Shown: positions 9,569 to 19,529, numbered from the stretch's first letter. The stretch is 64,000 bases of DNA from Hansschlegelia beijingensis (GCF_014196425.1 NZ_JACIDR010000001.1:372001-436000); one strand, 5' to 3'. The notes: generated by a model from the letters alone, not told the origin. Made by a program: numbers and translations.

Positions 9569-10954
9569 ATGTCGGAGCGTTGGAGCCCGTCGAGCTGGCG
9601 CGACAAGCCGATCGAGCAGTCGCCGGTCTATCCGGACCACGCGGCCCTCGGCGCCGCCGAGGCGCAGCTCGCGAGCTTTCCCCCGCTCGTCTTCGCGGGC
9701 GAGGCGCGCAAGCTGAAGCGTCAGCTCGCCAAGGTCGCGGCGGGCGAGGCCTTCCTGCTGCAGGGCGGCGACTGCGCCGAGGCCTTCGCGGAGCATTCCG
9801 CCGACAACATCCGCGACTTCTTCCGCGTGCTGCTGCAGATGGCGGTGGTGCTGACCTATGCGGCCGCCTCGCCGGTGGTGAAGGTCGGCCGCGTGGCGGG
9901 CCAGTTCGCCAAGCCCCGTTCGTCCCCGACCGAGGTCATCGACGGCGTCGAGCTGCCGATCTATCGCGGCGACATCGTCAACGGCACCGAGCCGACGCCT
10001 GAGGCGCGCATTCCCGACCCGCGCCGCCAGCTCGAGGCCTACCGGCAATCGGCCGCGACGCTCAACCTGCTGCGCGCCTTCGCGAATGGCGGCTACGCCA
10101 ATCTCGATTTCGTGCACCAGTGGATGCTCGGCTTCGTGAAGGAGAGCCCGCAGTCCGGCCGCTACCGCGAGGTCGCCGACCGGATCGCCGAGGCGCTCGA
10201 CTTCATGCGCGCCTGCGGCATCGACCCGGAGTCGCATCCCGAGCTCAAGACCACGGATTTCTTCACCAGCCACGAGGCGCTGCTGCTCGGCTATGAGCAG
10301 GCGCTGACCCGCGTGGATTCCACGACCGGCGACTGGTACGCGACCTCCGGCCACATGATCTGGATCGGCGACCGCACCCGGCAGCTCGACCACGCCCATG
10401 TCGAATACGCCCGCGGCGTGAAGAACCCGGTCGGCCTGAAGTGCGGACCGTCGCTCAAGCCGGACGACCTGATGCGTCTCATTGAGACGCTCGACCCGGA
10501 CAACGAGCCGGGGCGGCTGACGCTGATCGCGCGGTTCGGCGCCGACAAGGTGTTCGACCACCTGCCGGCCCTGGTGCGCGCCGTGAAGGCCGAGGGCCGC
10601 AGCGTCGTGTGGTCGTGCGATCCGATGCACGGCAACACGATCAAGTCGGCCTCCGGCTACAAGACCCGGCCGTTCGAGCGCATCCTGCAGGAGGCGAGGG
10701 CGTTCTTCGAGGTGCACCGCGCCGAGGGGACCTACGCCGGCGGCATCCATGTCGAGATGACGGGCAAGAACGTCACCGAATGCACGGGCGGCGCCCGGGC
10801 GATCTCGGACTCGGATCTGCACGACCGCTACCACACGCACTGCGACCCGCGGCTCAACGCCGAGCAGGCGATCGAACTCGCATTCCTGGTGGCCGAGGAG
10901 CTCAAGAAGGAGCGTCTGGCGCGCGGGCCGCGGCAGGTCATCGCGGCGGAGTGA
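9569..10954 (+). CDS. aroG: Class II 3-deoxy-7-phosphoheptulonate (DAHP) synthase
   Basis: First step of the shikimate pathway: phosphoenolpyruvate plus erythrose-4-phosphate to DAHP. The 461-residue length and sequence match the class II (plant/actinobacterial AroA-II) family rather than the 350-residue class I enzymes. Visible blocks are [31 protein letters not shown] (metal-binding Cys), [57 protein letters not shown] (metal His) and [16 protein letters not shown] (metal Glu). ATG 9569 was chosen because GGAG lies 6 bp upstream and it gives the family N-terminus; in-frame starts at 9521 and 9557 are less likely. It appears monocistronic. Confidence 0.95.
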   Translation: MSERWSPSSWRDKPIEQSPVYPDHAALGAAEAQLASFPPLVFAGEARKLKRQLAKVAAGEAFLLQGGDCAEAFAEHSADNIRDFFRVLLQMAVVLTYAAASPVVKVGRVAGQFAKPRSSPTEVIDGVELPIYRGDIVNGTEPTPEARIPDPRRQLEAYRQSAATLNLLRAFANGGYANLDFVHQWMLGFVKESPQSGRYREVADRIAEALDFMRACGIDPESHPELKTTDFFTSHEALLLGYEQALTRVDSTTGDWYATSGHMIWIGDRTRQLDHAHVEYARGVKNPVGLKCGPSLKPDDLMRLIETLDPDNEPGRLTLIARFGADKVFDHLPALVRAVKAEGRSVVWSCDPMHGNTIKSASGYKTRPFERILQEARAFFEVHRAEGTYAGGIHVEMTGKNVTECTGGARAISDSDLHDRYHTHCDPRLNAEQAIELAFLVAEELKKERLARGPRQVIAAE

Positions 10955-11068
10955 ACGGAACGCGCGGCGGGGGCGAACAGCGAGCAGGGTTCAAGCGTTC
11001 ACTTCGTGGCAGAGGGTAAGGCGACGGTCATCCGACCGGCGTCCCCGACACGCCAGGGAGGAAAGAAG

Positions 11069-11758
11069 ATGCGAAAGCGTCTGATGCTGCCCGCCGTTCT
11101 CACCGTCGCCGCCTGCCTGTCCGGCGCAGGTTTCGCCGCCGCGCAGGCCGGGCCCCCGCCGCCCCCGCCGCCGCCTCAGGGCGGTCCCGGCGGCCCCGGC
11201 CCTGGGCCAGGCGGTCCCGGCCCCGGCATGCGCGGCATGCCGATGCACGGCATGCACGGGATGCGCGGCATGTCCCACCACGGCATGCGCGGCGCGCGCC
11301 GCGCGATGTGGCTCGCCGAGCGTCTTTCGGCCATGGAGACCCTGCTCGGCATCCGGCCCGACCAGCTCGACGCCTGGCGCGCCTTCACGGCGGCCGCGAT
11401 CAACTTCGTCTCGCCGTTGCGGCCAAAGCCGCCCGCGGAGGGCGACAAGCCGGATGATGGCGGCGGGGCCTTCGCCCTCGCCGAACGCATGGCCGACAGG
11501 GCGATAGCGCGGGCCGACAGGGCCAAGGCCCTGAAGGACGCGATCGCGGCGCTTCGCCAGAAGCTGACGCCGGAGCAGCTCGAACGCGTCAAGTCGGTGG
11601 AGGCCGAGATGCGCGGCCGCTTCCATGGTCGTGGCCACGGGCCGATGCACGGCCCCGGTGGGCCGGGGGCCGGCGGGCCCGGGCCGGATGGACCTGACGG
11701 GCCCGATGGGCCCGATGGACCGGGGCCGGATGGGCCGCCGGAGCCCGACCAGCAGTAG
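11069..11758 (+). CDS. Secreted Spy/LTXXQ-like protein with His/Met-rich and collagen-like segments
   Basis: A 229-residue exported protein. It has a signal peptide (residues 1–26, MRKRLMLP…AAAQA), then a polyproline/Gly-Pro linker (28–53) and a Met/His/Gly-rich stretch with repeated GMRGM/HGM units (54–75). Next comes a helical core with two LTXXQ-like motifs (IRPDQLDAW about 96–103; LTPEQLERV 166–174), and a C-terminal Gly-X-Y tail with DGP repeats (about 187–229). The LTXXQ helices place it near the CpxP/Spy periplasmic chaperones, some of which bind metals. His/Met richness suggests copper or nickel binding, which is inference. ATG 11069 has GGAGGA at 11057–11062. Hairpins follow the stop. 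Confidence 0.8.
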   Translation: MRKRLMLPAVLTVAACLSGAGFAAAQAGPPPPPPPPQGGPGGPGPGPGGPGPGMRGMPMHGMHGMRGMSHHGMRGARRAMWLAERLSAMETLLGIRPDQLDAWRAFTAAAINFVSPLRPKPPAEGDKPDDGGGAFALAERMADRAIARADRAKALKDAIAALRQKLTPEQLERVKSVEAEMRGRFHGRGHGPMHGPGGPGAGGPGPDGPDGPDGPDGPGPDGPPEPDQQ

Positions 11759-11760
11759 CG

Positions 11761-11821
11761 GTCCCGCCAAGCGGGACATGAGCCTCGAAGGCCTCGCAGT
11801 CCGCTGCGGGGCCTTCTTCTT
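11761..11821 (+). terminator. Tandem hairpins, probable terminator
   Basis: A perfect 7-bp hairpin (GTCCCGC–CAA–GCGGGAC, 11761–11777) sits directly after the stop of the Spy-like gene. It is followed by a 12-bp stem with one G·T pair (AAGGCCTCGCAG / CTGCGGGGCCTT, 11788–11815) and a short pyrimidine run CTTCTT. The second looks like a Rho-independent terminator. Confidence 0.7.
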
Positions 11822-11938
11822 GGGGGCTGGCGATTGCCCGCGGGCGGGCGGGCGGCTAGACGACCTGATGCCACGCTTCCCTGCGCCGACCCTGACCAGG
11901 AACTCGCCCGAGACACCCGCTTGCGCGTGGCTGACCCC

Positions 11939-13315
11939 ATGAACGTCTACCGCTTCGCCCCGTCGCCCACGGGCTATCTCCACCTCGGCAACGCCCGCAC
12001 GCTGCTGCTCAACGCGCTGCCGGCGCGCGCTGGGGGCAAGTTCATCCTGCGGCTCGACGACACCGACGCGGCGCGCGTGCGCGAGGAGTTCGTCGCGGGC
12101 ATCCGGGAGGATCTGGCCTGGCTCGGGATCGCGCCCGACGAGGAGCGCCGCCAGTCGGAGCGGGAGGAGATCTACCGCGCCGCCTTCGAGCGGCTGCGCG
12201 CCGCCGGCCGCATCTACCCGGCTTACGAGACGCCGGAGGAGCTCGAACGGGCGCGCAGGCTTGCGCGGCTCTCGGGTCGGCCCCCGGTCTATGACCGGCG
12301 CGCGCTCAGGCTGACGGAGGCGGAACGGGCGGCGCTCGAGGCGGAAGGCCGGCGGCCGCACTGGCGCTTCCGGCTCTCCGAAGGCCGGATCGGCTGGCCG
12401 GACGGTTTCCGGGGACCGCAGGAGATCGATCTCGCGAGCCTCTCGGATCCGGTGATCGTGCGCGACGACGGCGCGTTCCTCTATGTCTTCAGCAGCGTCG
12501 TGGACGACGCCGACCTCGGCGTCACCTCGGTGGTGCGCGGCGAGGACCACGTCACCAACACCGCCGTCCAGCTCGACATGTTCGCGGCGCTCGGCGCGAC
12601 CCCGCCGGCTTTCGCGCACCACAACCTGCTGACGAGGGCGGACGGCGAGGGGCTTTCGAAGCGGCAGGGCAGCCTGTCGCTGCGATCGCTTCGCGAACAG
12701 GGCGTCGAGCCGCTGGCGGTCGCAGCCTATGCGGCGCTGATCGGCAGCTCCGAGGCGGTGCGGCCGGTCGCGGATCTCGGCGAGCTCGCGGCTCTGGTCG
12801 CGTCCGCCCGCCCGTCGCGCGCGCCGGCGCGGATCGATCCGGACGAACTCGCCGCGCTCTCGGCCAAGACCGTCCATGCGCTCGATTTCCAGGCGGTCGC
12901 GCCCCGGCTCGAACAGCTCGGCGTGGGCGGCGGCGCCGTGTTCTGGGAGACCGTGCGCGGCAACCTCGCGACCTTGGCGGAGGCCGCGGACTGGTGGCGT
13001 ATCGCGCGCGAGGCGGCCGCGCCCTCGTCGCCAGCCCTCGAAGACGTTCCGCTGCTCGCCGAGGCCGTGCGGTCGCTGCCGGCCGAGCCCTGGGACGAAA
13101 CGACGTGGAAGAGCTGGACCGCCGGCCTTTCGGCCGCGACCGGACGAAAGGGGCGCGCGCTGTTCGCGCCGCTCCGGCTCGCGCTCACGGGTCTGCCCCA
13201 CGGGCCCGAACTCGCCCGCCTGCTGCCGTTCATCGGGCGTGAGCGCGCGCTCGCGCGGCTCACGGAAGCTCAGCTTCGCGCAGCCTCGTCCTCGCCGGCC
13301 GAAGGCGACGGCTGA
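11939..13315 (+). CDS. gltX: Glutamate–tRNA ligase
   Basis: Charges tRNA with glutamate; cytoplasmic class I synthetase of 458 residues. The N-terminus has [16 protein letters not shown] with the HIGH-type motif as HLGN (His15). It is followed by [11 protein letters not shown], a Glu-binding [44 protein letters not shown], and a KMSKS-type LSKRQGS. A C-terminal anticodon-binding half is present, so it is a full GltX and not the roughly 300-residue GluQ enzyme. Alphaproteobacteria often carry two gltX genes and this resembles the shorter one. ATG 11939 is used; an in-frame GTG at 11927 is possible. The 3' end overlaps the opposing flavoprotein gene by 46 bp. Confidence 0.93.
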   Translation: MNVYRFAPSPTGYLHLGNARTLLLNALPARAGGKFILRLDDTDAARVREEFVAGIREDLAWLGIAPDEERRQSEREEIYRAAFERLRAAGRIYPAYETPEELERARRLARLSGRPPVYDRRALRLTEAERAALEAEGRRPHWRFRLSEGRIGWPDGFRGPQEIDLASLSDPVIVRDDGAFLYVFSSVVDDADLGVTSVVRGEDHVTNTAVQLDMFAALGATPPAFAHHNLLTRADGEGLSKRQGSLSLRSLREQGVEPLAVAAYAALIGSSEAVRPVADLGELAALVASARPSRAPARIDPDELAALSAKTVHALDFQAVAPRLEQLGVGGGAVFWETVRGNLATLAEAADWWRIAREAAAPSSPALEDVPLLAEAVRSLPAEPWDETTWKSWTAGLSAATGRKGRALFAPLRLALTGLPHGPELARLLPFIGRERALARLTEAQLRAASSSPAEGDG

Positions 13316-14547
13316 TCGCGCAGCCAGCGGACGACGCCGTCGGCCGCCGCCGCTCCGGTGGCGAAGCATGCCTGCAGCAGATAGCCGCCGGTCGGCGCTT
13401 CCCAGTCGAGCATCTCCCCGGCCACGAACACGCCGGGCTTGCGCACGAGCATGAAGCGGTCGTCGATCTGGTCCAGGCGCACGCCGCCTGCGGTCGAGAT
13501 CGCCTTCTCCAGACCGTAAGGCGCGACAAGGGTTAGGGGCAGATTCTTGATGCGCCGTGCGAGCTCTGCCGCCTCCTCGGGCAGGGGCCCGGCCTCGCGC
13601 AGGAGCGCCACGGCGACCGGCGGCAGCGCCGCGGCCTTGCGCAGATGGGTCGACCATGAACGGGACCCGCGCGAAGCGGCGAGCCGCCGCGCGAGTTCGT
13701 CCTGCGAGAGATCGGGCCGGAGGTCGAGCAGCGGCCGGGCCGATCCGTCGCGCTCGATGGCGTCGCGCAGCTGCGCGGAGAGGGCATAGATCAGCCCGCC
13801 CTCGATCCCCTCGCGGGTCACGATGGCCTCGCCGCGGGCTCGGCGGCCCTCGAACGAAAGAGCTGCGCGCTTGATCGGCTCGCCGGCGAAGCGCTCGCTG
13901 AGATGCTGCGACCAGCGCACGACGAAGCCGCAATTCGCCGGCCGCAGCGTCGCCGCCTCGACGCCTTCAGCCGCCAGGATCTCCAGCCAGCCGCCGTCGG
14001 AGCCGAGCCGTGGCCAGCTGGCGCCGCCGAGCGCCAGCACCACCGCGTCGGCCTTGACCGCGACCGCTCCTTCCGGAGCCTCGAACAGCAGGCCGCCATC
14101 GGGGGCGAACCCCGTCCAGCGATGCCGGAGACGAAACTCCACGCCGAGCTCCGCCAGCCGCCGGAGCCAGGCGCGCAGCAGCGGCGACGCCTTCAGGGGC
14201 CGGGGGAAGACGCGGCCGCTCGTGCCCACGAAGGTCTCGACCCCGAGCCCCTCGCACCAGGCGATCAGCTCAGCGGGCGAGAAGGCCTGCAAGGCGCGCT
14301 CGAGCGCCTGGCGGGCGCTCCCGTATCGCTCCAGCAGGCGCTCGAACGGCTCCGAATGGGTGAGATTGAGGCCGCCCCGGCCGGCGAGCAGGAACTTGCG
14401 CGCAGGCGCGGCCATGCGGTCGTAGACCGTGACCGCGCAGCCGGACGCGGCCAGCCGTTCGGCGGCGATCAGCCCGGCGGGGCCCGCTCCGACGATCGCG
14501 ACCCGGCGTCGCGGCGAGCCCGGCCGGGCCGTTTCCGCGTCCGTCAC
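13270..14547 (-). CDS. FAD-dependent flavoprotein of the HI0933/TIGR03862 family
   Basis: A 425-residue predicted NAD(P)/FAD-dependent oxidoreductase. It opens with a dinucleotide fold ([21 protein letters not shown]) and the family block [18 protein letters not shown]. Later come [39 protein letters not shown] and the C-terminal [17 protein letters not shown]…[27 protein letters not shown]. These match the widespread BaiN-like flavoproteins, whose cellular role in proteobacteria is unclear. The start is GTG at 14547. Its last 46 bp overlap the end of gltX on the other strand. It diverges from the DSF locus with 231 bp between. Confidence 0.9.
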   Translation of the reverse strand: MTDAETARPGSPRRRVAIVGAGPAGLIAAERLAASGCAVTVYDRMAAPARKFLLAGRGGLNLTHSEPFERLLERYGSARQALERALQAFSPAELIAWCEGLGVETFVGTSGRVFPRPLKASPLLRAWLRRLAELGVEFRLRHRWTGFAPDGGLLFEAPEGAVAVKADAVVLALGGASWPRLGSDGGWLEILAAEGVEAATLRPANCGFVVRWSQHLSERFAGEPIKRAALSFEGRRARGEAIVTREGIEGGLIYALSAQLRDAIERDGSARPLLDLRPDLSQDELARRLAASRGSRSWSTHLRKAAALPPVAVALLREAGPLPEEAAELARRIKNLPLTLVAPYGLEKAISTAGGVRLDQIDDRFMLVRKPGVFVAGEMLDWEAPTGGYLLQACFATGAAAADGVVRWLRDQPSPSAGEDEAARS

Positions 14548-14778
14548 AGGGGCCGATCCGGCCGGACCGCGCGAACGAGAAACGCCCGACGATCAGGGCG
14601 CTTACCCCCTGATTTCTCAGTGCTCATTGTCTTTTCTTTAAGGCGTTTTTGCTAGACCGGGCAGGATCGCGTCAGTCCGACGAGAGGCTTCCGGCGGCTA
14701 CCTGCGCCGGCCAGTCATCGTCATTCGCACGGTTTACGCGAGCGAGGCCGGCGCGGCCAAGAGGTTTCGACGACCGAC

Positions 14779-16926
14779 ATGCCGCTGATCTGCATCCTGG
14801 ACGACCGCGTCACCAACCGGAACATCTTCGCCAAACTCGCGGCGTCGATCGAGCCGGACGTGACCGTGCGCGCGTTCGGCAGCCCGCTCGAGGCGCTCGC
14901 CTGGATGGCGGAGAACACGCCCGACCTCGTCATCACCGACTTCAAGATGCCGGAGCTCGACGGCGCGGAGTTCACGCGCCGCTTCCGGTCGCTGCGGGGC
15001 TGCGAGGACGTCCCCGTCGTGGTGCTGACGGTCTACGAGGAGCGCAGCTTCCGCCTCAGCGCGCTGGAGGCCGGCGCGACCGACTTCCTGCAGAGCCCGG
15101 TCGATCATCACGAGTTCCTGACCCGGGCGCGCAACCTGCTGAAGATGCGCCGCCAGCAGCTGGTCATCGCCAGCCGGGCCGTGACGCTCGAGAAGGAGCT
15201 GCGCAGCAGCGAGCGCTCGCGCCAGCAGGCGCTGCGCGATTCCTCGGAGCGTCTCGCGCAGGTGATCGACACCGTGCCGGCGATGATCAGCGCCGCCGAC
15301 CGCGCCGGCCGCTGCATCTTCGTCAACGCCTACCAGGCCGCCCTGAAGGGGCTCGAGGCGCCGGCGCTGCTCGGCCGCTCGGCGATCGACATGTTCGGGC
15401 CCGAGCACGGCGCCCGCAGCGCGGCGCTCGACCGGCTGATCTGCGAGAGCGGCGCCACGATCCCGTCCTTCGAGGAGGAGATCGTCACCCGGGGCGGCGA
15501 GCGGCGCTGCTTCCTGACCACCAAGGCGCCGCTGCGCGACGCCGCCGGCGACATCGTCGCGGTGCTCACCACCTCGCTCGACATCACGGACCGCAAGCGG
15601 GCGGAGGGCCATCTCCGGCATCTCGCGCACCACGACGCGCTGACCGACCTGCCGAACCGCGCGCTGCTGCACGAGCGGGTGCGCCACGAGATCGCGCATG
15701 CGCGCCGCACCGACCGCAAGTTCGCGCTGCACCTGTTCGACCTCGACCGCTTCAAGGGCATCAACGACGTGCTCGGCCACCATGTCGGCGATCGGCTGCT
15801 GCGCGCGGTCGCCGACCGGCTGCGGGCGACGGTGCGGGACAGCGATACGGTGGCTCGCCTCGGCGGCGACGAGTTCGCGATCCTCCAGGCCAATGTGCTC
15901 ACCGTCGACGATACCACGGAGCTCGCCCGCAGGGTGCGCGAGGCGCTCGCCATCCCGTTCCGTTTCGACGGCGAGGAGGTCTCGACCTCGGCCAGCATCG
16001 GCATCGCGCTGTTCCCGGACAACGGCTTCGACGTCGACGACCTGCTCAAGAACGCCGACCTCGCGATGTACCGCGCCAAGGCGGACGGCCGCGACGGCTT
16101 CCGCGCCTTCGCGGCCGACATGGACACCAGCGCCCGCGCCATCACGGTGCTGGAGAGCGATCTGCGCCGCGCCCTGGTCCGCAATGAGTTCGAACTGCAC
16201 TACCAGCCGCAGGTCGACCTCGCGACCGGCCGCATCGTCGGCGCGGAGGCGCTGATCCGGTGGCGGCGGGAGAACGGCGATCTGGTGAGCCCGGGCGAGT
16301 TCCTGCCGCGCGCCGAGGAGAACGGCCTGATCGTCCCGATCAACGAGTGGGTGCTGCGGGAGGCCTGCTCGCAGGCCGCCTCCTGGCCGAAGCTCGGGCT
16401 TCCGCCGATCCGCATCGCGGTCAACCTCTCGGGCGTCCAGTTCCGCAAGGTCGACGTCCGGCAGGTGGTGCTCGACGCGCTGGAGGCCTCCGAGCTCGAC
16501 CCGACGCGGCTCGAACTCGAGCTGACCGAGACCATCCTGCTGCAGGACACCGGCACGGTCGTCGGGCAGCTCAAGGCGCTGCAGGAGCGCGGCGTCACCT
16601 TCTCGATCGACGACTTCGGCACCGGCTACTCGTCGCTGGCCTATGTGAAGAACTTCCCCGTCGACCGGCTGAAGATCGACCGCAGCTTCGTCGACAACCT
16701 CAAGAACGACGCCAACGACGCCGCGATCGTGCGCGCCATCATCAATCTCGGGCACAGCCTCGATCTCGAGGTCATCGCGGAGGGCGTGGAGACCGCCGCG
16801 CAGGTGGCGCATCTGCGCGCCGAGGGCTGCGACGAGGTCCAGGGTTTCTATTTCGGGCGGCCCATGCGCGCTCCCGACCTCGTGGAGCTGGTCCGGCGCG
16901 AGACGCTGCTGGTCCGGACTGCATGA
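14779..16926 (+). CDS. REC–PAS–GGDEF–EAL response regulator (c-di-GMP synthase/phosphodiesterase) coupled to RpfC
   Basis: A 715-residue signalling protein. Domain 1 (1–125) is a receiver with acidic pocket Asp8/Asp9, phospho-acceptor Asp54 (ITDFKMPELDG) and Thr84. The usual Lys is Ser106 (LQSPVD). Domain 2 (about 155–275) is PAS. Domain 3 (285–440) is GGDEF with an intact GGDEF (362–366) and an intact inhibitory I-site R353-x-x-D356. Domain 4 (460–705) is EAL with Glu490, Asn549, Glu584, Asp611/612, Lys632, Glu668 and Gln688 all present, so both cyclase and phosphodiesterase activities are possible. Its stop overlaps the RpfC start by 4 bp. It occupies the position of the HD-GYP protein RpfG in Xanthomonas. 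A weak promoter (TTGTCT, 17 bp, TGCTAG, 14627–14655) lies upstream. Confidence 0.93.
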   Translation: MPLICILDDRVTNRNIFAKLAASIEPDVTVRAFGSPLEALAWMAENTPDLVITDFKMPELDGAEFTRRFRSLRGCEDVPVVVLTVYEERSFRLSALEAGATDFLQSPVDHHEFLTRARNLLKMRRQQLVIASRAVTLEKELRSSERSRQQALRDSSERLAQVIDTVPAMISAADRAGRCIFVNAYQAALKGLEAPALLGRSAIDMFGPEHGARSAALDRLICESGATIPSFEEEIVTRGGERRCFLTTKAPLRDAAGDIVAVLTTSLDITDRKRAEGHLRHLAHHDALTDLPNRALLHERVRHEIAHARRTDRKFALHLFDLDRFKGINDVLGHHVGDRLLRAVADRLRATVRDSDTVARLGGDEFAILQANVLTVDDTTELARRVREALAIPFRFDGEEVSTSASIGIALFPDNGFDVDDLLKNADLAMYRAKADGRDGFRAFAADMDTSARAITVLESDLRRALVRNEFELHYQPQVDLATGRIVGAEALIRWRRENGDLVSPGEFLPRAEENGLIVPINEWVLREACSQAASWPKLGLPPIRIAVNLSGVQFRKVDVRQVVLDALEASELDPTRLELELTETILLQDTGTVVGQLKALQERGVTFSIDDFGTGYSSLAYVKNFPVDRLKIDRSFVDNLKNDANDAAIVRAIINLGHSLDLEVIAEGVETAAQVAHLRAEGCDEVQGFYFGRPMRAPDLVELVRRETLLVRTA

Positions 16927-19520
16927 TGAGGCGCCGGTCGAAGGCCGCGGCGGCGCAGCAGACGCCGCGTCGCCCGTCGCTTCTCAGAAGGATGATGACG
17001 CGTCTCCGGAACAGGCCGGACGGCGAGCACGAGATGGCGCTCAACCGCCTGGTGCTGGCGTTGCTGGTGCTCGGCTATCTGAGCGTCCAAGCCTATGAGG
17101 AGAGCAACCCGTTCACCGGGCCGTTCGAGATCACGGCCGCCTACACGCTCGGCGCGATCGGCTTCCTCGCGCACATGCTCTGGCGGCCGGGCTCCTCGCT
17201 GCCGCGTCGCACGATCGCGATGGTGTTCGACTTCGCCGGCATCTCCTATTGCCTGCACGCTGGCGGGGCCATGACGGCGATCATCTACCCGACCTATCTG
17301 TGGGTGATCTTCGGCAACGGCTTCCGCTTCGGGATTCCCTCCCTGCTCGGGGCCGCCTCGGTCGGCATCGCGAGCTTCGCGGTGGTGATCGCGACCACGC
17401 CCTACTGGCACGACAATCTCGGCCTCTCGCTCGGCCTGCTGTTCGGGCTGCTGGTGCTGCCCGCCTATGCGGCGACGCTCATCAAGAAGCTGCAGCGCGC
17501 GAAGCTCGCCGCCGAGGAGGCGAGCCGGGCGAAGAGCCAGTTCCTGGCGAGCGTGAGCCATGAGCTGCGCACGCCGCTCAACGCCGTCATCGGCCTGACC
17601 GACCTGCTGGACGCCACCGAGCTCGATCCGGAGCAGCGCGACATGGTGCGCACCACGGGCGAGTCCGGCCGGGTGCTGCTCGGGCTGATCGACGAGCTGC
17701 TGACCTTCAGCCGCATCGAGGCGGGCCGGATGCCGACGAACATCGTCGACTTCGACCTGCACGAACTGCTCGCGGGCGTCCGCGGCCTGCTGACGACGCA
17801 GGCCCGCACCAAGGATCTCCGCTTCGGGATCCACGTGACGCCGCGCACGCCGTTCCGGCTGCGGGGCGAGTCCCGGCAGATCCGTGACGTGCTGCTCAAC
17901 CTCGCGGGCAACGCGGTCAAGTTCACGGAGCAGGGCGGCGTCGCGGTCAGCGTCGATCTGGTCGGCGGCTCGGACGAGCGGCCGCGGCTGCGCTTCGAAG
18001 TCTCCGACACCGGCATCGGCATCGCGCCCGAGGCACGCAGCCGGATCTTCGACAGCTTCACGCAGGCCGACGAGACGATCATCAACAGCTACGGCGGGAC
18101 CGGCCTCGGCCTCGCCATCTGCAAGCAACTCGTCGAGCATCAGGGCGGGACCATCGAGCTCGAGAGCGAGCCCGGAATTGGCAGCACCTTCGCGTTCGAG
18201 CTCGATCTCGCCGCCGCCCAGGATCCGGCCACGATCCCGGAGCGCGTGGAGGCGCAGGTCGTCGCCCTCGCGCCGCGACCGGACGCAGCGGCCGCGCTCG
18301 CGCAGGCTCTGCGGGACATCGGCGTCGAGGCGGCCCCGGCCGTCGACGTCCGTTCGGCGGTGCGGCTGCTGCGCGCGGAGCCGGGCGGGCGGCGCGTCGT
18401 GATGGTCGAGGCGCAGCCCGGCGAGGCCGACGCCGAGGCGCTGGCGCGCGCGGTCCGCGCGGCCGACACGGAGGAGCTCGTCGAGATCGCGCTCATCGAC
18501 CGGTCGCTGGGGGCGGGCCTGCCGGAGATCGACCTTCGCCTGCTGTGCGCCTCGGCCGCGGCGCGGCCGAGCTCGGCCGAGCTCGCCGCCATGGTCAGGG
18601 CCGCAAGCGCGGGCTCGGGCGGACGGCTGGGCGCGCGTCGCGTCGCCGGCGAGGTGAAGCTCGCGGAACGCCGGCTCGCCATCCTGGTCGCCGAGGACAA
18701 CCGCACCAACCAGAAGGTCATCACCAAGATCCTCGAGCGCGCCGGCCACGAGGTCCGCATCGCGGACAATGGCGAACTTGCGCTCGACGCGCTGACCGAG
18801 CGGCAGTTCGACCTGGTGCTGATGGACGTCAACATGCCGGTCCTGGACGGCATCGAGTGCGCCAAGCTCTATCGCTTCGCCTCGATCGGGAAGGCGCGGA
18901 CGCCGATCGTCGCGCTGACGGCCGACGCCACTCCGGCCGCGCGCGAGCGCTGTCTCGAGGCCGGCATGGACGCCTGCCTGACGAAGCCGATCGAGCCGGA
19001 CCGGCTGCTTGCGATCATCGACGAGGTCACGGCCGGCGCGCCCGGGCACGCGACGGCCGAGGCCGAGGCGGCCGCGGCGGAGCCGCTGCACCCGGTCGAC
19101 GACGAGCTCGTCGCCAACATCGCCGCGCATCCGAACTTCCGCCCCGCGCGCCGCGCGGTGGTCGACAAGCGCACGCTGTCCGACCTCGAGGACCTCGGCG
19201 GCAAGGAGTTCGTCGGCGATCTCGTGGGCGAATTCATCGGCGAGGCCGCCGGCGTGCTCAAGGCGCTGAACGACGCGGTCCGGCATGGCGAGCCCGGCGC
19301 GTTCCGCGAGCAGGCCCACGCGCTGCGCAGCGGCGCGGCGAATATCGGCGCGCGCGGCATCTACGAGATCTGCCTGTCGTGCCGGAACTTCGACGCGCGC
19401 GAGCTCGCCGCGCACGGCGCCGAGCGCGTCAGCAGGCTCGAAGCGGAGTTCGACAGGGTCCGCAAGACGCTGCTGCGGCAGTTCCCGGATCGCGAGGAGC
19501 GCCAGGGGGAAGGCGGCTAG
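16923..19520 (+). CDS. rpfC: RpfC-type hybrid sensor histidine kinase (DSF receptor)
   Basis: An 865-residue membrane hybrid kinase. A basic cytoplasmic N-terminus (1–38) precedes five to six membrane helices (about 39–187), including the RpfC-characteristic YLWVIFGNGFRFG (125–137). HisKA follows with His213 (SHELRTPLN), then HATPase with Asn330, DTGIG (362–366) and GTGLGL. Residues about 440–560 look like a degenerate receiver. A true receiver has Asp635 (LMDVNMPVLDG) and Lys688. A C-terminal HPt domain has His799 (QAHALRSGAANIG). Known RpfC proteins sense DSF fatty acids and pass phosphate to RpfG; Xanthomonas RpfC is 726 residues. It is translationally coupled to the upstream GGDEF/EAL protein and ends 9 bp from the convergent rpfF. 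Confidence 0.92.
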   Translation: MMRRRSKAAAAQQTPRRPSLLRRMMTRLRNRPDGEHEMALNRLVLALLVLGYLSVQAYEESNPFTGPFEITAAYTLGAIGFLAHMLWRPGSSLPRRTIAMVFDFAGISYCLHAGGAMTAIIYPTYLWVIFGNGFRFGIPSLLGAASVGIASFAVVIATTPYWHDNLGLSLGLLFGLLVLPAYAATLIKKLQRAKLAAEEASRAKSQFLASVSHELRTPLNAVIGLTDLLDATELDPEQRDMVRTTGESGRVLLGLIDELLTFSRIEAGRMPTNIVDFDLHELLAGVRGLLTTQARTKDLRFGIHVTPRTPFRLRGESRQIRDVLLNLAGNAVKFTEQGGVAVSVDLVGGSDERPRLRFEVSDTGIGIAPEARSRIFDSFTQADETIINSYGGTGLGLAICKQLVEHQGGTIELESEPGIGSTFAFELDLAAAQDPATIPERVEAQVVALAPRPDAAAALAQALRDIGVEAAPAVDVRSAVRLLRAEPGGRRVVMVEAQPGEADAEALARAVRAADTEELVEIALIDRSLGAGLPEIDLRLLCASAAARPSSAELAAMVRAASAGSGGRLGARRVAGEVKLAERRLAILVAEDNRTNQKVITKILERAGHEVRIADNGELALDALTERQFDLVLMDVNMPVLDGIECAKLYRFASIGKARTPIVALTADATPAARERCLEAGMDACLTKPIEPDRLLAIIDEVTAGAPGHATAEAEAAAAEPLHPVDDELVANIAAHPNFRPARRAVVDKRTLSDLEDLGGKEFVGDLVGEFIGEAAGVLKALNDAVRHGEPGAFREQAHALRSGAANIGARGIYEICLSCRNFDARELAAHGAERVSRLEAEFDRVRKTLLRQFPDREERQGEGG

Positions 19521-19529
19521 CCCCCCGGG

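Noticed and set aside
8744-10840. A 698-codon minus-strand open frame across the MFS and DAHP synthase genes
   Set aside because: Shadow frame of two well-supported plus-strand genes; it has no motif and spans the gap between them.
11939-13315. Identification as glutamyl-Q tRNA(Asp) synthetase
   Set aside because: GluQ proteins are about 300 residues without an anticodon-binding half; this one is 458 residues with the full C-terminal part.
10991-13933. A 980-codon minus-strand open frame across the Spy-like and gltX genes
   Set aside because: Shadow frame; it crosses a terminator and the gltX catalytic motifs lie on the other strand.
14779-16926. Identification as a Burkholderia RpfR orthologue
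   Set aside because: RpfR begins with an RpfF-interacting (FI) domain then PAS–GGDEF–EAL; this protein begins with a receiver domain and is coupled to an RpfC kinase.
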